A stretch of 64,000 bases of DNA, taken from assembly GCA_910587515.1 (NCBI GenBank), contig CAJULW010000026.1, positions 1 through 64,000 of the forward strand. Direction: 5' to 3'. Position 1 is the stretch's first letter. Each line of letters begins with the position of its first letter. Source of the DNA: an uncultured Duncaniella sp. (lineage in GTDB: Bacteria; Bacteroidota; Bacteroidia; Bacteroidales; Muribaculaceae). A program made the position numbers and the translations under genes. Of the stretch, positions 16,899 to 25,573 are shown one piece after another. Under the pieces are notes generated by a model. The model was not told the DNA's origin. It did no database searches and worked only from the letters and a program-made list of their open reading frames with translations.

Positions 16899-17525
16899 AT
16901 GGCTGATAAAATAAATAGCAAAGAGGTGTTGTTCAATCCTCTGTCGAAAAATAACCCGGTAGTGGTGCAGGTGCTCGGCATCTGTTCGGTTCTCGCGGTG
17001 ACAGCCAAACTTGAACCGGCCATAGTTATGGGCATATCTGTAATAGCCGTGCTCGCGTTTGCCAACGTTATCATATCACTTTTGCGCTCCACGATCCCGA
17101 CCAATATCCGTATTATCGTACAGTTGGTTGTCGTTGCCGGTCTTGTCGTGATAGTCGATCAGGTATTGAAAGCGTATGCCTATGATGCGTCAAAACAACT
17201 TTCTGTGTTCATCGGGCTTATCATAACCAACTGCATTCTGATGGGACGACTTGAAGCGTTCGCCATGGCAAATAAGCCCTGGCCATCTTTTCTTGACGGA
17301 GTCGGAAACGGGATGGGTTATGCGGTTATTCTGGTCATAGTAGGATTTTTTCGCGAATTATTCGGTTCGGGGACGCTTTTGGGTTGTCGGGTGATTCCCC
17401 AAAGTTTCTATGACGCCGGATATGTCGACAATGGTCTGATGATTCTTCCTCCGATGGCCCTTATTCTCGTAGCCTGCATCATTTGGGTTCAGCGCAGCGT
17501 CAACAAGGATTTGCAGGAAGATTAG
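16899..17525 (+). CDS. nqrD: Na+-NQR subunit D
   Basis: NqrD is a 208-residue membrane subunit with about six helices, homologous to NqrE and RnfE. It helps to hold the iron centre within the membrane domain. Typical stretches are NPVVVQVLGICSVLAVT and IGLIITNCILMGRLEAFA (the conserved Asn-Cys that ligates iron). It sits 51 bp after nqrC and 84 bp before nqrE. Confidence 0.96.
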   Translation: MADKINSKEVLFNPLSKNNPVVVQVLGICSVLAVTAKLEPAIVMGISVIAVLAFANVIISLLRSTIPTNIRIIVQLVVVAGLVVIVDQVLKAYAYDASKQLSVFIGLIITNCILMGRLEAFAMANKPWPSFLDGVGNGMGYAVILVIVGFFRELFGSGTLLGCRVIPQSFYDAGYVDNGLMILPPMALILVACIIWVQRSVNKDLQED

Positions 17526-17609
17526 ACGTTTTCATGATCGCTCAATGTCTTGTATAAAATCTTCGGATTCAGAACTAAAACAGTGTTTACGCTTTAAACT
17601 CACAGGATT

Positions 17610-18227
17610 TTGGAAAATTTGAATATATTCATACGGTCGATATTTGTCGACAACATGATCTTCGCATATTTCTTGGGCATGTGTTCTTTTATCGCTGTTT
17701 CCAAGAATGTAAAGACCGCTTTCGGCCTTGGCGTGGCTGTGACATTCATGTTGGTTGTCACGCTCCCGGTCAATTATCTATTGCAGACCTATGTGTTGAG
17801 TGCGGGGGCGCTTGAATGGCTTGGCCCGGAATATGCCGATGTCGACCTAAGTTTTCTTTCGCTTATAATGTTTATAGCCGTAATCGCGTCTATGACGCAG
17901 CTTGTGGAGATGACCGTAGAGAAGTACAGTCCCGCACTCTATTCCTCACTCGGTATTTTTCTTCCTCTGATTGCTGTCAACTGCGCTATACTCGGAGGTT
18001 CGCTTTTCATGCAGCAGCGTGATTTCTCAAGTTTGTGGACCGCGGTATGTGCAGGCGGAGGCTGGGGGCTCGGATGGCTTTTAGCTATAACCGCGATTGC
18101 TGCCATTCGCGAACGTCTTGACACATATTCCAACATACCGCGGCCTTTGCGCGGGGTAGGGATAACGTTTATCCTTACCGCGCTTATGGGTATCGCTTTC
18201 ATGAGTTTCCTCGGTATTAAAATCTGA
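17610..18227 (+). CDS. nqrE: Na+-NQR subunit E
   Basis: NqrE is the 205-residue inverted homologue of NqrD and completes the membrane iron site. Visible hallmarks are SIFVDNMIFAYFLGMCSFIAVSK at the N-terminus (conserved Cys) and LIAVNCAILGGSLFMQQRDF in the middle. Six membrane helices are predicted. I kept the TTG at 17610, since the context TTTTGGAAAATTTGAATATA leads directly into a typical NqrE N-terminus; no ATG lies closer than the Met of DNMIF. The start is therefore slightly uncertain. Confidence 0.93.
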   Translation: MENLNIFIRSIFVDNMIFAYFLGMCSFIAVSKNVKTAFGLGVAVTFMLVVTLPVNYLLQTYVLSAGALEWLGPEYADVDLSFLSLIMFIAVIASMTQLVEMTVEKYSPALYSSLGIFLPLIAVNCAILGGSLFMQQRDFSSLWTAVCAGGGWGLGWLLAITAIAAIRERLDTYSNIPRPLRGVGITFILTALMGIAFMSFLGIKI

Positions 18228-18254
18228 TATTCAATAACCACTACTCAAACCGCT

Positions 18255-19520
18255 ATGCTGACGATACTTTCAGGAGTAAGCATTTTTTTGATCATTACAC
18301 TGATATTGGTAATGATCCTGTTGCTTGCCAAGAAATATCTTGTCCACTCGGGCAAAGTAAAAATTACGATAAACAATGACACTGTTGTGGAAGCAGATTC
18401 CGGGAAATCGTTGCTTTCGACTCTCGCAGACGAAAATATATTCTTGTCATCGGCCTGTGGAGGAAAAGGAAGTTGCGGACAGTGCAAGTGTCAGGTTTTT
18501 TCCGGAGGGGGTGACATACTTCCAACCGAGAAAGTTCATTTCTCACGCAGGGAGCAGCAAGATCATTGGCGTCTTGGCTGTCAGGTTAAAATTAAGGAAG
18601 ATTGCTCTATTGGCATTCCTGCCTCGGCTCTTGATGTAAAAGAATGGGAATGCGAGGTTATCTCCAACCGCAATGTCGCCACATTCATTAAAGAATTCAT
18701 AGTGGCTCTTCCTCAGGGCGCTCACATGGATTTTATTCCCGGTTCCTATGCACAGATAAAGATTCCGGTGTTCGAGATGGACTATGACAAGGACATTGAC
18801 AAAGACTCGATCGGTGACGAATATTTGCCGTCATGGGAAAATTTCGGGCTTTTCGGATTGAAATGTCGTAATACGGAGACAACCGTGCGGGCCTATTCAA
18901 TGGCAAACTATCCTGAAGAAGGCGATCGAATAATGCTTACGGTCCGTATAGCCACACCGCCTTTCAAACCGAAACCTCAAGTAGGCTTTATGGATGTGAT
19001 GCCAGGCATAGCTTCAAGCTATATTTTCACTCTCAAGCCCGGTGATAAAGTATGGATGAGCGGTCCTTACGGTGACTTCCATCCGATAGTCAATTCGAAA
19101 GCCGAAATGATGTGGATCGGTGGCGGGGCTGGTATGGCTCCGCTACGGTCGCAGATTATGTGGATGACAAAAACATTGCAGACCCGCGACAGGGTTATGA
19201 ACTATTTCTATGGAGCCCGTGCCTTGAACGAGGTGTTTTATCTACAAGACTTCCTTCAACTTGAGAAGGATTTCCCGAATTTCAAGTTCCATCTTGCGCT
19301 TGACCGCCCGGATCCTGCCGCTGATGAAGCAGGAGTCGCGTATACGCCAGGTTTTGTTCATCAGGTTATTTATGAGACATATCTAAAGAACCATCCGGCT
19401 CCGGAAGATATCGAATATTATATGTGTGGCCCAGGTCCGATGAGCTCAGCGGTCAATAGGATGTTGGATGACCTCGGTGTCGATCCCGAATCGATTCATT
19501 ACGACAATTTCGGAGGCTAA
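18255..19520 (+). CDS. nqrF: Na+-NQR subunit F (NADH-oxidising)
   Basis: NqrF feeds electrons from NADH into the complex. The 421-residue product has one N-terminal helix (residues 5-26), a [2Fe-2S] ferredoxin domain with Cys68, Cys74, Cys77 and Cys109 (ACGGKGSCGQCKC ... RLGC), an FAD domain (RAYSMANYPEE) and an NAD domain (MWIGGGAGMAPLRSQI; YYMCGPGPM). It ends the operon, and a strong hairpin follows at 19541-19585. The six-gene order is canonical and complete. Confidence 0.97.
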   Translation: MLTILSGVSIFLIITLILVMILLLAKKYLVHSGKVKITINNDTVVEADSGKSLLSTLADENIFLSSACGGKGSCGQCKCQVFSGGGDILPTEKVHFSRREQQDHWRLGCQVKIKEDCSIGIPASALDVKEWECEVISNRNVATFIKEFIVALPQGAHMDFIPGSYAQIKIPVFEMDYDKDIDKDSIGDEYLPSWENFGLFGLKCRNTETTVRAYSMANYPEEGDRIMLTVRIATPPFKPKPQVGFMDVMPGIASSYIFTLKPGDKVWMSGPYGDFHPIVNSKAEMMWIGGGAGMAPLRSQIMWMTKTLQTRDRVMNYFYGARALNEVFYLQDFLQLEKDFPNFKFHLALDRPDPAADEAGVAYTPGFVHQVIYETYLKNHPAPEDIEYYMCGPGPMSSAVNRMLDDLGVDPESIHYDNFGG

Positions 19521-19540
19521 GAATAGGATATACACATATT

Positions 19541-19585
19541 AAAAATCACCCGTGTCGGCTTATCTGTCTGACACGGGGGATTTTT
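19541..19585. terminator. Bidirectional terminator between nqrF and the GH43 gene
   Basis: AAAAATCACCCGTGTC pairs with GACACGGGGGATTTTT across a 13-nt loop, with A and T runs on the outer sides. It separates convergent genes. Confidence 0.9.
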
Positions 19586-19592
19586 ACAGTTG

Positions 19593-21167
19593 TTATTTCC
19601 CGGAATAATCGAAATAGCTGAACACGGCTTCACCTTGATTTATAGGTGATGTTGAGTATAAGCCTATCATGGTGCCGGTAAAACCACCAGCGGTCTCGGT
19701 TGATAAATAGCGGGTATTCATCGATGCTATTTCATTGAAATTTTTCCCACCGTCAAATGAATATGAGAATGCATAGCATTCAGGCTTGCCTGTGACGCGA
19801 AGTTCTACGCTCGTTTGATTTTTAGGTATGTCTATACTTGCTTCCGTATGGGTCAATTCGTTCAAACGATATCGGAGTTCAAGTTTGTCCTTGTTGTTGT
19901 CATCTCGGATGATATATAAATCGTAATGTGAAGCCGGAGTGGCATATATGGTTATACCTCCCTCTGTGCCAGTTTTGGCTGCCTTTAGTTTTATATTTGT
20001 GGTAGCTGTGAAATCAATGTGTTCTTGTCGTCTGAAAACTATTGATGGAGAGCCGGACCGGGAGTCCAGGTTAAGTTCTGTTGCTTTCATGCAGAGTTTG
20101 CCTCCCCCGATTTTATAGTTGGTCATTATCGGATTGCACATCCACACCCATTCATGGCTCAGATCGGGGGTATCAAATGAGTCTCTTGTTTTTCTATTCG
20201 GAAATTTTGTCTGTGGGAGAGTGGGCACGTTCATTTCGAGGTCGATTGTTCCGTTTCCGTTCACAACGGGCCATGCGTTTTTATCCCATCTTACCGGTGC
20301 AAGAAATGTTTCTCGGCCGAGCAGATGGTGTTCTCCATTTTGGGGCCTGAAACCAAGACAAACGAGCCACCACGACCCATCCGGAGCCTGCACTAAATCA
20401 GAGTGGCCTGTCCCTTGGATCGGATTGCTCTGTGCTGTTTGGTTGAAATGACAGAGTATAGGGTTTGATGGATTCGGGGTGTACGGCCCATAAATATCAC
20501 GGCTCCTTGCAATCGTCGAACTGTGACCCATTTCTGTCCCGCCTTCAGCGATAAGAAGATAATACCATCCATCTTTTTTATAGATATGTGGTGCCTCGGG
20601 ATATCGTCCTCCCGTTCCGTTCCAGATACGTTTGCTTTCGGTGAGCTGTTTTCCTGTCAACGGATCGATTTCGCATAGCCATATCCCTCCGTCAGGATTG
20701 CTTGCCATATAACATTTTCCGTCTTCAAAATATATAGAGGGGTCTATGCCGCCCTGTTTAAGCCACACAGGCTCGCTCCATCCTTTCTTCGGATCTGTTG
20801 TATGGACGAGAAAGTTGCCACCGTTTGTCACATTGGTGGTGATCATATAGAAAATCCCGTTGTCATATCGGATTGTTGGAGCATATATTCCGCCCCAGAC
20901 TCCGCAGCTGTCAAGATTCAATTGGCTTTCGCGGTCAAGTACATGTCCTATCTGCTCCCAGTTCACGAGGTCTTTGCTGTGATATAAAGGTACGCCCGGG
21001 AAATAGCAGAACGATGAATTGACGAGATAGAAATCATCTCCTGCGGCTACTACTGACGGATCAGGGTGAAAACCTGGTATAATGGGATTTCTGTATCCTT
21101 CCGCACCCGAATGTATCGAAAGAAAAAAGGATGCGGTGATAGATAGTGTTAGAATGAGATGTCGCAT
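19593..21167 (-). CDS. Glycoside hydrolase family 43 (beta-xylosidase / alpha-arabinofuranosidase-like)
   Basis: The 524-residue secreted enzyme has a signal peptide (residues 1-22), then a five-bladed beta-propeller with the GH43 triad: Asp36 (FHPDPSV, general base), Asp142 (GGIDPSIYF) and Glu191 (GRYPEAPHIYK, general acid). The C-terminal part (about 320-520) looks like the concanavalin-type domain found in GH43 xylosidases. Such enzymes cut xylose or arabinose from xylan or arabinan side chains; which one is not decidable here. It follows the GH31 gene by 150 bp with a terminator between. The arabinose operon begins about 6 kb away, which makes an arabinose-releasing role attractive but unproven. 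Confidence 0.88.
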   Translation of the reverse strand: MRHLILTLSITASFFLSIHSGAEGYRNPIIPGFHPDPSVVAAGDDFYLVNSSFCYFPGVPLYHSKDLVNWEQIGHVLDRESQLNLDSCGVWGGIYAPTIRYDNGIFYMITTNVTNGGNFLVHTTDPKKGWSEPVWLKQGGIDPSIYFEDGKCYMASNPDGGIWLCEIDPLTGKQLTESKRIWNGTGGRYPEAPHIYKKDGWYYLLIAEGGTEMGHSSTIARSRDIYGPYTPNPSNPILCHFNQTAQSNPIQGTGHSDLVQAPDGSWWLVCLGFRPQNGEHHLLGRETFLAPVRWDKNAWPVVNGNGTIDLEMNVPTLPQTKFPNRKTRDSFDTPDLSHEWVWMCNPIMTNYKIGGGKLCMKATELNLDSRSGSPSIVFRRQEHIDFTATTNIKLKAAKTGTEGGITIYATPASHYDLYIIRDDNNKDKLELRYRLNELTHTEASIDIPKNQTSVELRVTGKPECYAFSYSFDGGKNFNEIASMNTRYLSTETAGGFTGTMIGLYSTSPINQGEAVFSYFDYSGK

Positions 21168-21251
21168 GATGTGAAGATTGTGATAATGTTTTTTGCTAAT
21201 TTACTATAAAATCGGTTTGAGTCAGAAGCAATGAAGTTTATTTATAACAAA

Positions 21252-21295
21252 AAATAGCCGTATTCGCAACATTACGTCACCGAATACGGCTATTT
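21252..21295 (-). terminator. Terminator after the GH31 gene
   Basis: A perfect 15-bp stem AAATAGCCGTATTCG / CGAATACGGCTATTT with a 14-nt loop, lying in the 150-bp gap between the GH31 and GH43 genes. The minus-strand side runs into TTTTTTG. Some read-through into GH43 is possible. Confidence 0.85.
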
Positions 21296-21317
21296 GTATC
21301 ATACAAGAGCTTGCCAC

Positions 21318-23702
21318 CTATCGTATTTCGATGCGTGTATGCTCTTTGCTGTCAAATTTAGTCTTGACTGTCAGCAGGGAGTTTTGACTGTCATATGTCC
21401 AATTTTTACCGCTTAAATTTTTTCCATTGACTCTTATTTCTGACGGGTAGCTGTCCACAAGATGGATACGGAAAGTCATGTCTCTTGTTTTAGGCTCTCC
21501 TGGATAATGTCCCTTTGAACTGATGTCAATATTGATGCCGTCCATATTCGCATCACCGCGGAAAGTTATAAGTGAATATTTGCCTTCGGATATGGAATTT
21601 GGAGATTTGCGGTCATCCTCGAATATGGCAGATTCCGATTCACCGAGATATGGATAATAGTTGACAGTGTAGTCGTCGGTACGATAATCGAGGGTAGACC
21701 GCATATCGTAGTCAGCCTGAACTATAAAGGAACCGGCCCGCACGAACAATGGCAGTCGGTCAAGCGGAGCTGGATATATAATGCTGTCCCCTCCGTGATA
21801 CAGCTTGTTTGGAGTGTTATAGTCTACCCATAGGCCTTCCGGAAAAATTACTCTTCGTTCGGTACTACCCTTGGTCATTACCGGAGCAACCAAAACGTCG
21901 CGCCCCCAAAGGTATTCATCTGCTATATCGTCATATTTGTCCGTTCCTGGAGTATAATAATTAAGAGGCCTGACGAGAGGTTGGCCTTCGGTGGCATTCT
22001 CGTATGCGAGAGTGTAGTTATAAGGCAACCAACGGTAGCGTTCCTTGATTAGCGGTAAGATTATATCTTTTTGTTCCGGATAATTGTAAGGCTCGGCTGT
22101 CGCCTGGGCGTGAGTTCTTAGAATAGGTGAGAACAGGCCTAATTGAAGCCATCTTACATAAAGTTCCGGGTCGTATGGACAAGCCGGATCAATCGCGAAA
22201 CCGCCCACGTCATGACTCATATAGCCGAGTCCGCTCAGACCGGAGTTTAGCATGATTGTGATCTGTGGTTGTAGGCCTCCCCATGAACGGGAAACATCGG
22301 TCGACCATGGATAGACACTGTAGCGTTGCAATCCTGTTGTCCCGCCTCGCATCATTGTCATTAATCGTGTATCCGGAAAATCACTTTTGTATAAATCATA
22401 AATAATTGAACTCCAATCGTTCCCATAAATATTGTGATACTCTCTTGCCTTCAGTCCATTGGCGTGTATGCCGCTCTCGGGATGCACTTCCGGTTCTCCG
22501 AGATCACCCCACCAACCGCCTACACCGTCCAAGGTCAGAGATTTGTAACGGTCGCGCAGCCATTGGCGTGTGTCGGGATTAGAGACATCGAACATGCCTC
22601 CTTCGCCTACCCATATTTTGACTTCCTGCGGGCCGCCAGTTGAATCTCTTACCATCAAACCATTGGATTTAAGACTATTGTAGTTTGAAAGTCCGTTCCC
22701 GTTGCGGAGTATATAAGGTTGAGATATAATGATTGTGTTAACTCCTTGTTTTTTAAGGTCGGAAAGCATTTTTTTATGGTTCGGCCATTGTTTGGGATCC
22801 CATGCGAGACGTCCCATATCCCGCTCTTTTCCGTACCAGTATAAATCCAGTACGATACCGTCGAGCGGATATCCAGCCCGTTTGAGAGTGTCGACAACAC
22901 CGAGTGTTTCACGTTGTGTGTGGTAGCCATATTTGGATGTGATGTATCCCAACGCCCAAAACGGAGGTAGGTCTTGACGGCCTGTCAATGCTGAAAGCTC
23001 TTTTGTCAGGTCTTTGAGTGAGCCGGCTCCGTTTATGAAATAATAGGAAATCGGATTTCTTGATTCACTGCTGTAAACTATCGGGTTTTTCATGATCATC
23101 TCGGCCGCAGCGTAATCGTCGAACACCACTGCGTATCCGTTTGACGAGAGAAACAGCGGCATCGTGATATTCATTTGCTTTATGCGCGTCTCATTTGCGG
23201 TATAACCGTAGTTTTGCTTGTTGTACATAACAAGCGTGTCACCGCTAAGATCGAAACTGTAACCACGTTCACCGGCTCCGTAAAAAGAACCGCTTCCCAT
23301 AGTCGATAACTCCAGACTGCGTCTTCCATCGGAAAGTGTGCGTATCCCGTTGTCGCTTATCGCTCTGTTGTGACCGGCTGTTATATCAACGGCTCCGGTG
23401 ATACTATCGACTCTTACAATCACACCGCTACCTGTCGTCATTATTGCTATCCCGTTTGCCGGATGGATATCGCAATTGCCCGTAGCGTTTTTTAAAACAG
23501 ATGTTTGAGTAAGGGGAACAGACTCTTCTTTGCTGAGATTGACGACCTTTATTATGTTGTCATTAATGGCTGTTACTACTATTTCACGGCCAGACGGTGT
23601 TGTAAGATTGATACTATTGTTTATGCCCGAGGCGAATATGGATGATACACCCATAAGAGCAGGCATGACAAAAGCCTGTATTAATCCGGACTTTTTCATC
23701 AT
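21318..23702 (-). CDS. Glycoside hydrolase family 31 (alpha-glucosidase / alpha-xylosidase-like)
   Basis: This 794-residue secreted enzyme (signal peptide 1-25) has the GH31 layout: an N-terminal beta-sandwich (about 30-240), the catalytic TIM barrel (about 245-580), and C-terminal beta domains with a DUF5110-like end (about 600-794). The nucleophile is Asp400 (GWWGDLGEPEVHP) and the acid/base is Asp469 (YPWSTDVSRSWGG). The FWALGYITSKYGY and RTHAQATAEPYNYP segments are typical. Family members act on alpha-glucosides or alpha-xylosides. The specificity is not shown by sequence alone. The paired GH43 gene suggests hemicellulose or host-diet glycans. Confidence 0.9.
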   Translation of the reverse strand: MMKKSGLIQAFVMPALMGVSSIFASGINNSINLTTPSGREIVVTAINDNIIKVVNLSKEESVPLTQTSVLKNATGNCDIHPANGIAIMTTGSGVIVRVDSITGAVDITAGHNRAISDNGIRTLSDGRRSLELSTMGSGSFYGAGERGYSFDLSGDTLVMYNKQNYGYTANETRIKQMNITMPLFLSSNGYAVVFDDYAAAEMIMKNPIVYSSESRNPISYYFINGAGSLKDLTKELSALTGRQDLPPFWALGYITSKYGYHTQRETLGVVDTLKRAGYPLDGIVLDLYWYGKERDMGRLAWDPKQWPNHKKMLSDLKKQGVNTIIISQPYILRNGNGLSNYNSLKSNGLMVRDSTGGPQEVKIWVGEGGMFDVSNPDTRQWLRDRYKSLTLDGVGGWWGDLGEPEVHPESGIHANGLKAREYHNIYGNDWSSIIYDLYKSDFPDTRLMTMMRGGTTGLQRYSVYPWSTDVSRSWGGLQPQITIMLNSGLSGLGYMSHDVGGFAIDPACPYDPELYVRWLQLGLFSPILRTHAQATAEPYNYPEQKDIILPLIKERYRWLPYNYTLAYENATEGQPLVRPLNYYTPGTDKYDDIADEYLWGRDVLVAPVMTKGSTERRVIFPEGLWVDYNTPNKLYHGGDSIIYPAPLDRLPLFVRAGSFIVQADYDMRSTLDYRTDDYTVNYYPYLGESESAIFEDDRKSPNSISEGKYSLITFRGDANMDGINIDISSKGHYPGEPKTRDMTFRIHLVDSYPSEIRVNGKNLSGKNWTYDSQNSLLTVKTKFDSKEHTRIEIR

Positions 23703-23756
23703 GAATTAATAATAATGATTATGGAGAATGTTTCTGATAATAAATTTTACGCTCTA

Positions 23757-23764
23757 CAAACTTA
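23757..23764 (-). promoter_or_regulatory. -7 element of the GH31 gene
   Basis: Minus-strand TAAGTTTG, 55 bp upstream of the GH31 start, fits TAnnTTTG. The -33 region is weak. From here to 24018 I see no gene; the 71-codon minus ORF at 23719-23934 lacks any recognisable feature. Confidence 0.4.
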
Positions 23765-24018
23765 CGAAAAATCTTTGGAATAACCGAAAAAAGAGATGAA
23801 AATGTCCCTGAAATGGTTATTAATAAAGCGTTTATAGTGCCAACTGAAGCCAACCGTAAAAAACGGGAGACACAAAGTGAAGCGGAATATTGAATCAGAA
23901 AGGTTTTCAAATCGTTACCCGAAGTGAGACGCATTTTTAACGCTCTCTGTATTGATTACGCTGTTCTGCACCGATTCCCTTATCAAGGTATATAAAGCCG
24001 AGCACCGTGCAAGCCGGG

Positions 24019-24338
24019 CACTATACAGGAAATGGTTTTTCTTGCATCTAATAATAAACATTCTCATCTGCCGGGTCGTTTGCCTGGGCCTTTAATGAAT
24101 GCGGTGTGGGGAAAGTAATTGGCGAAGAAACAGGCGGTATGAATGTCTGCTATGAGGATATTCTTCGATATGCACTTCCGGTATCAAAACTAAATGCTGA
24201 TTCTCTTTTAAACGATTTTGGCAATTACGGGCAGATGAAAACAATATACACGGAACACTGCCTGACATTGCTGTTCCTGCTTCGGATGCTCTTGAGATAG
24301 CTATGGAACTTGTAAAAAAGAATAAACGTAAACGCTAA
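24019..24338 (+). pseudogene. S41-family (C-terminal processing) peptidase remnant
   Basis: One frame reads YTGNGF, then three stop codons, then TFSSAGSFAWAFNECGVGKV and IGEETGGMNVCYEDILRYAL, the C-terminal catalytic-core pattern of S41 peptidases (the S of TFSSA is the nucleophile position). After about 24215 the homology continues in another frame as FKRFWQL, then ENNIHGTLPDIAVPASDALE and IAMELVKKNKRKR to a stop at 24336-24338. The N-terminal two thirds of the gene are missing. The fragment is therefore a decayed, frameshifted tail and cannot make an active peptidase. It marks a deletion or rearrangement between the GH31 gene and the CDF transporter. Confidence 0.75.
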
Positions 24339-24344
24339 CAATCT

Positions 24345-24473
24345 TCATGCCATTACATAATAGAATCCATTACTCCTTTGAACAACCGGTAATGGATTGC
24401 CTACAGCTACTCCGAGCAATAAGCGCAGCGGATGTTTCGAATGCTCGCTAAGATTGATCATAGGGTTCGACAT
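24345..24473 (-). CDS. 42-codon ORF overlapping the CDF gene's 3' end
   Basis: An ATG-started frame on the minus strand encodes 42 residues, including HPLRLLLGVAVGNPLPVV and QRSNGFYYVMA. It overlaps the end of the cation-efflux gene by 26 bp in another frame. The middle is hydrophobic and could form one short membrane helix. I have a weak memory of similar short peptides in other Bacteroidales intergenic DNA but cannot confirm it. Alternatively it is a chance frame over decayed DNA: it contains both arms of the inverted repeat at 24364-24398. Confidence 0.3.
   Translation of the reverse strand: MSNPMINLSEHSKHPLRLLLGVAVGNPLPVVQRSNGFYYVMA
24364..24398. repeat. 10-bp inverted repeat
   Basis: AATCCATTAC (24364-24373) and GTAATGGATT (24389-24398) are perfect complements around a 15-nt loop. 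There is no T-run, so it is not a typical terminator, although it lies just after the CDF gene in its direction of transcription. Confidence 0.6.
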
Positions 24474-25371
24474 GGATATTTGTGATAATATCGTCACCGA
24501 ATTCCTGTCGCAAGGCCTGTTCGACCGCGCTGGCTATATTGTGGCCTTGGGCCACGTTGATCAAAGGATCGACTTTGATATGTGTGTCTATTATACAGGA
24601 ATGTCCGTTGCGCCGTGTGCGCAGGCGGTGGAAGTCTTTTACCCCTTCGACAGAGGCTATAGTCCGGCGGGCCTTGTCGACTTCGGCCTGGGGCAATGAT
24701 TTTTCAAGCAATTCGTTGACTGACGGGCGACAGATATTTATTGCTGAAACGGCAATGAACACCGCGATAAGGACTGATGCCACGGGGTCAAGTATGCGCC
24801 ACGATTCACCTAAAAAATATGCGGCCGAGACACCGGCCATGGTGGCTATCGATGACACCGCGTCACTGCGGTGATGCCATGCGTTGGCTATCAGCGAACT
24901 TGAATTTACTTTGTTGCCGGCATTGATCGTGTAGCGGAACAATGCTTCTTTCGATGCGATTGATATGAAGGCTATGATCAGCGTCCAAAAATCCGGACGC
25001 GGCAATATTTGGCCTTTGAATGACCCGGATATGGCTTTTACGCCGGAAATACCTATTCCTATGGCCACTCCGAGCAGGATGATACCGATCATGAGCGCAG
25101 CGAATGTCTCGAATTTGCCATGGCCGTATGGATGCTGGCTGTCTGCATGTCTGTACGCTATCCCGACGAAGACGAGAACAATTAGGTCTGTGGCGAAATC
25201 GCTCAATGAATGCACTCCGTCAGCCACGAGGGCGTCGCTGTGTCCATAGATGCCGAATATCACCTTGAGAGCCATCAGCACAGCGTTCACCCAAAATCCT
25301 ATCCAAGTGACATGTCGTATAATCTGGACTTCTTTAGAGAAATCGTCATTGTTTAAATATTTATTTGACAT
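24448..25371 (-). CDS. Cation diffusion facilitator family metal exporter
   Basis: The 307-residue protein has the CDF layout: six membrane helices (about residues 20-215) and a cytoplasmic C-terminal metal-binding domain (about 215-303). The metal-site motifs are DALVADGVHSLSDFATD in helix 2 and AWHHRSDAVSS in helix 5, as in FieF-like Zn2+/Fe2+ exporters. HSCIIDTHIKVDP and the histidines near HNIASAVEQAL belong to the C-terminal domain. It works as a dimer exchanging metal for protons; the metal is unknown. It is divergent from yeiH across 200 bp. Confidence 0.92.
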   Translation of the reverse strand: MSNKYLNNDDFSKEVQIIRHVTWIGFWVNAVLMALKVIFGIYGHSDALVADGVHSLSDFATDLIVLVFVGIAYRHADSQHPYGHGKFETFAALMIGIILLGVAIGIGISGVKAISGSFKGQILPRPDFWTLIIAFISIASKEALFRYTINAGNKVNSSSLIANAWHHRSDAVSSIATMAGVSAAYFLGESWRILDPVASVLIAVFIAVSAINICRPSVNELLEKSLPQAEVDKARRTIASVEGVKDFHRLRTRRNGHSCIIDTHIKVDPLINVAQGHNIASAVEQALRQEFGDDIITNIHVEPYDQS

Positions 25372-25573
25372 CAGGCATGATTGTTATTGGCAATAAAAAG
25401 TATCTGATAGCAAAGATAAACATACGATGTATATATCGCAATAATTTTAGATGCAAAATCAGATAAGTCATCATTGCCTGAACATAAAATGTCATAGTGT
25501 GGTTATTAATGGTAATAAGTGTTAATGTTTACCCTTATTGATCGGAAAAAACATTCATAGATATCGATTAATT

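Noticed and set aside
23719..23934. 71-codon minus-strand frame upstream of GH31
   Set aside because: No family, and it overlaps the probable GH31 promoter.
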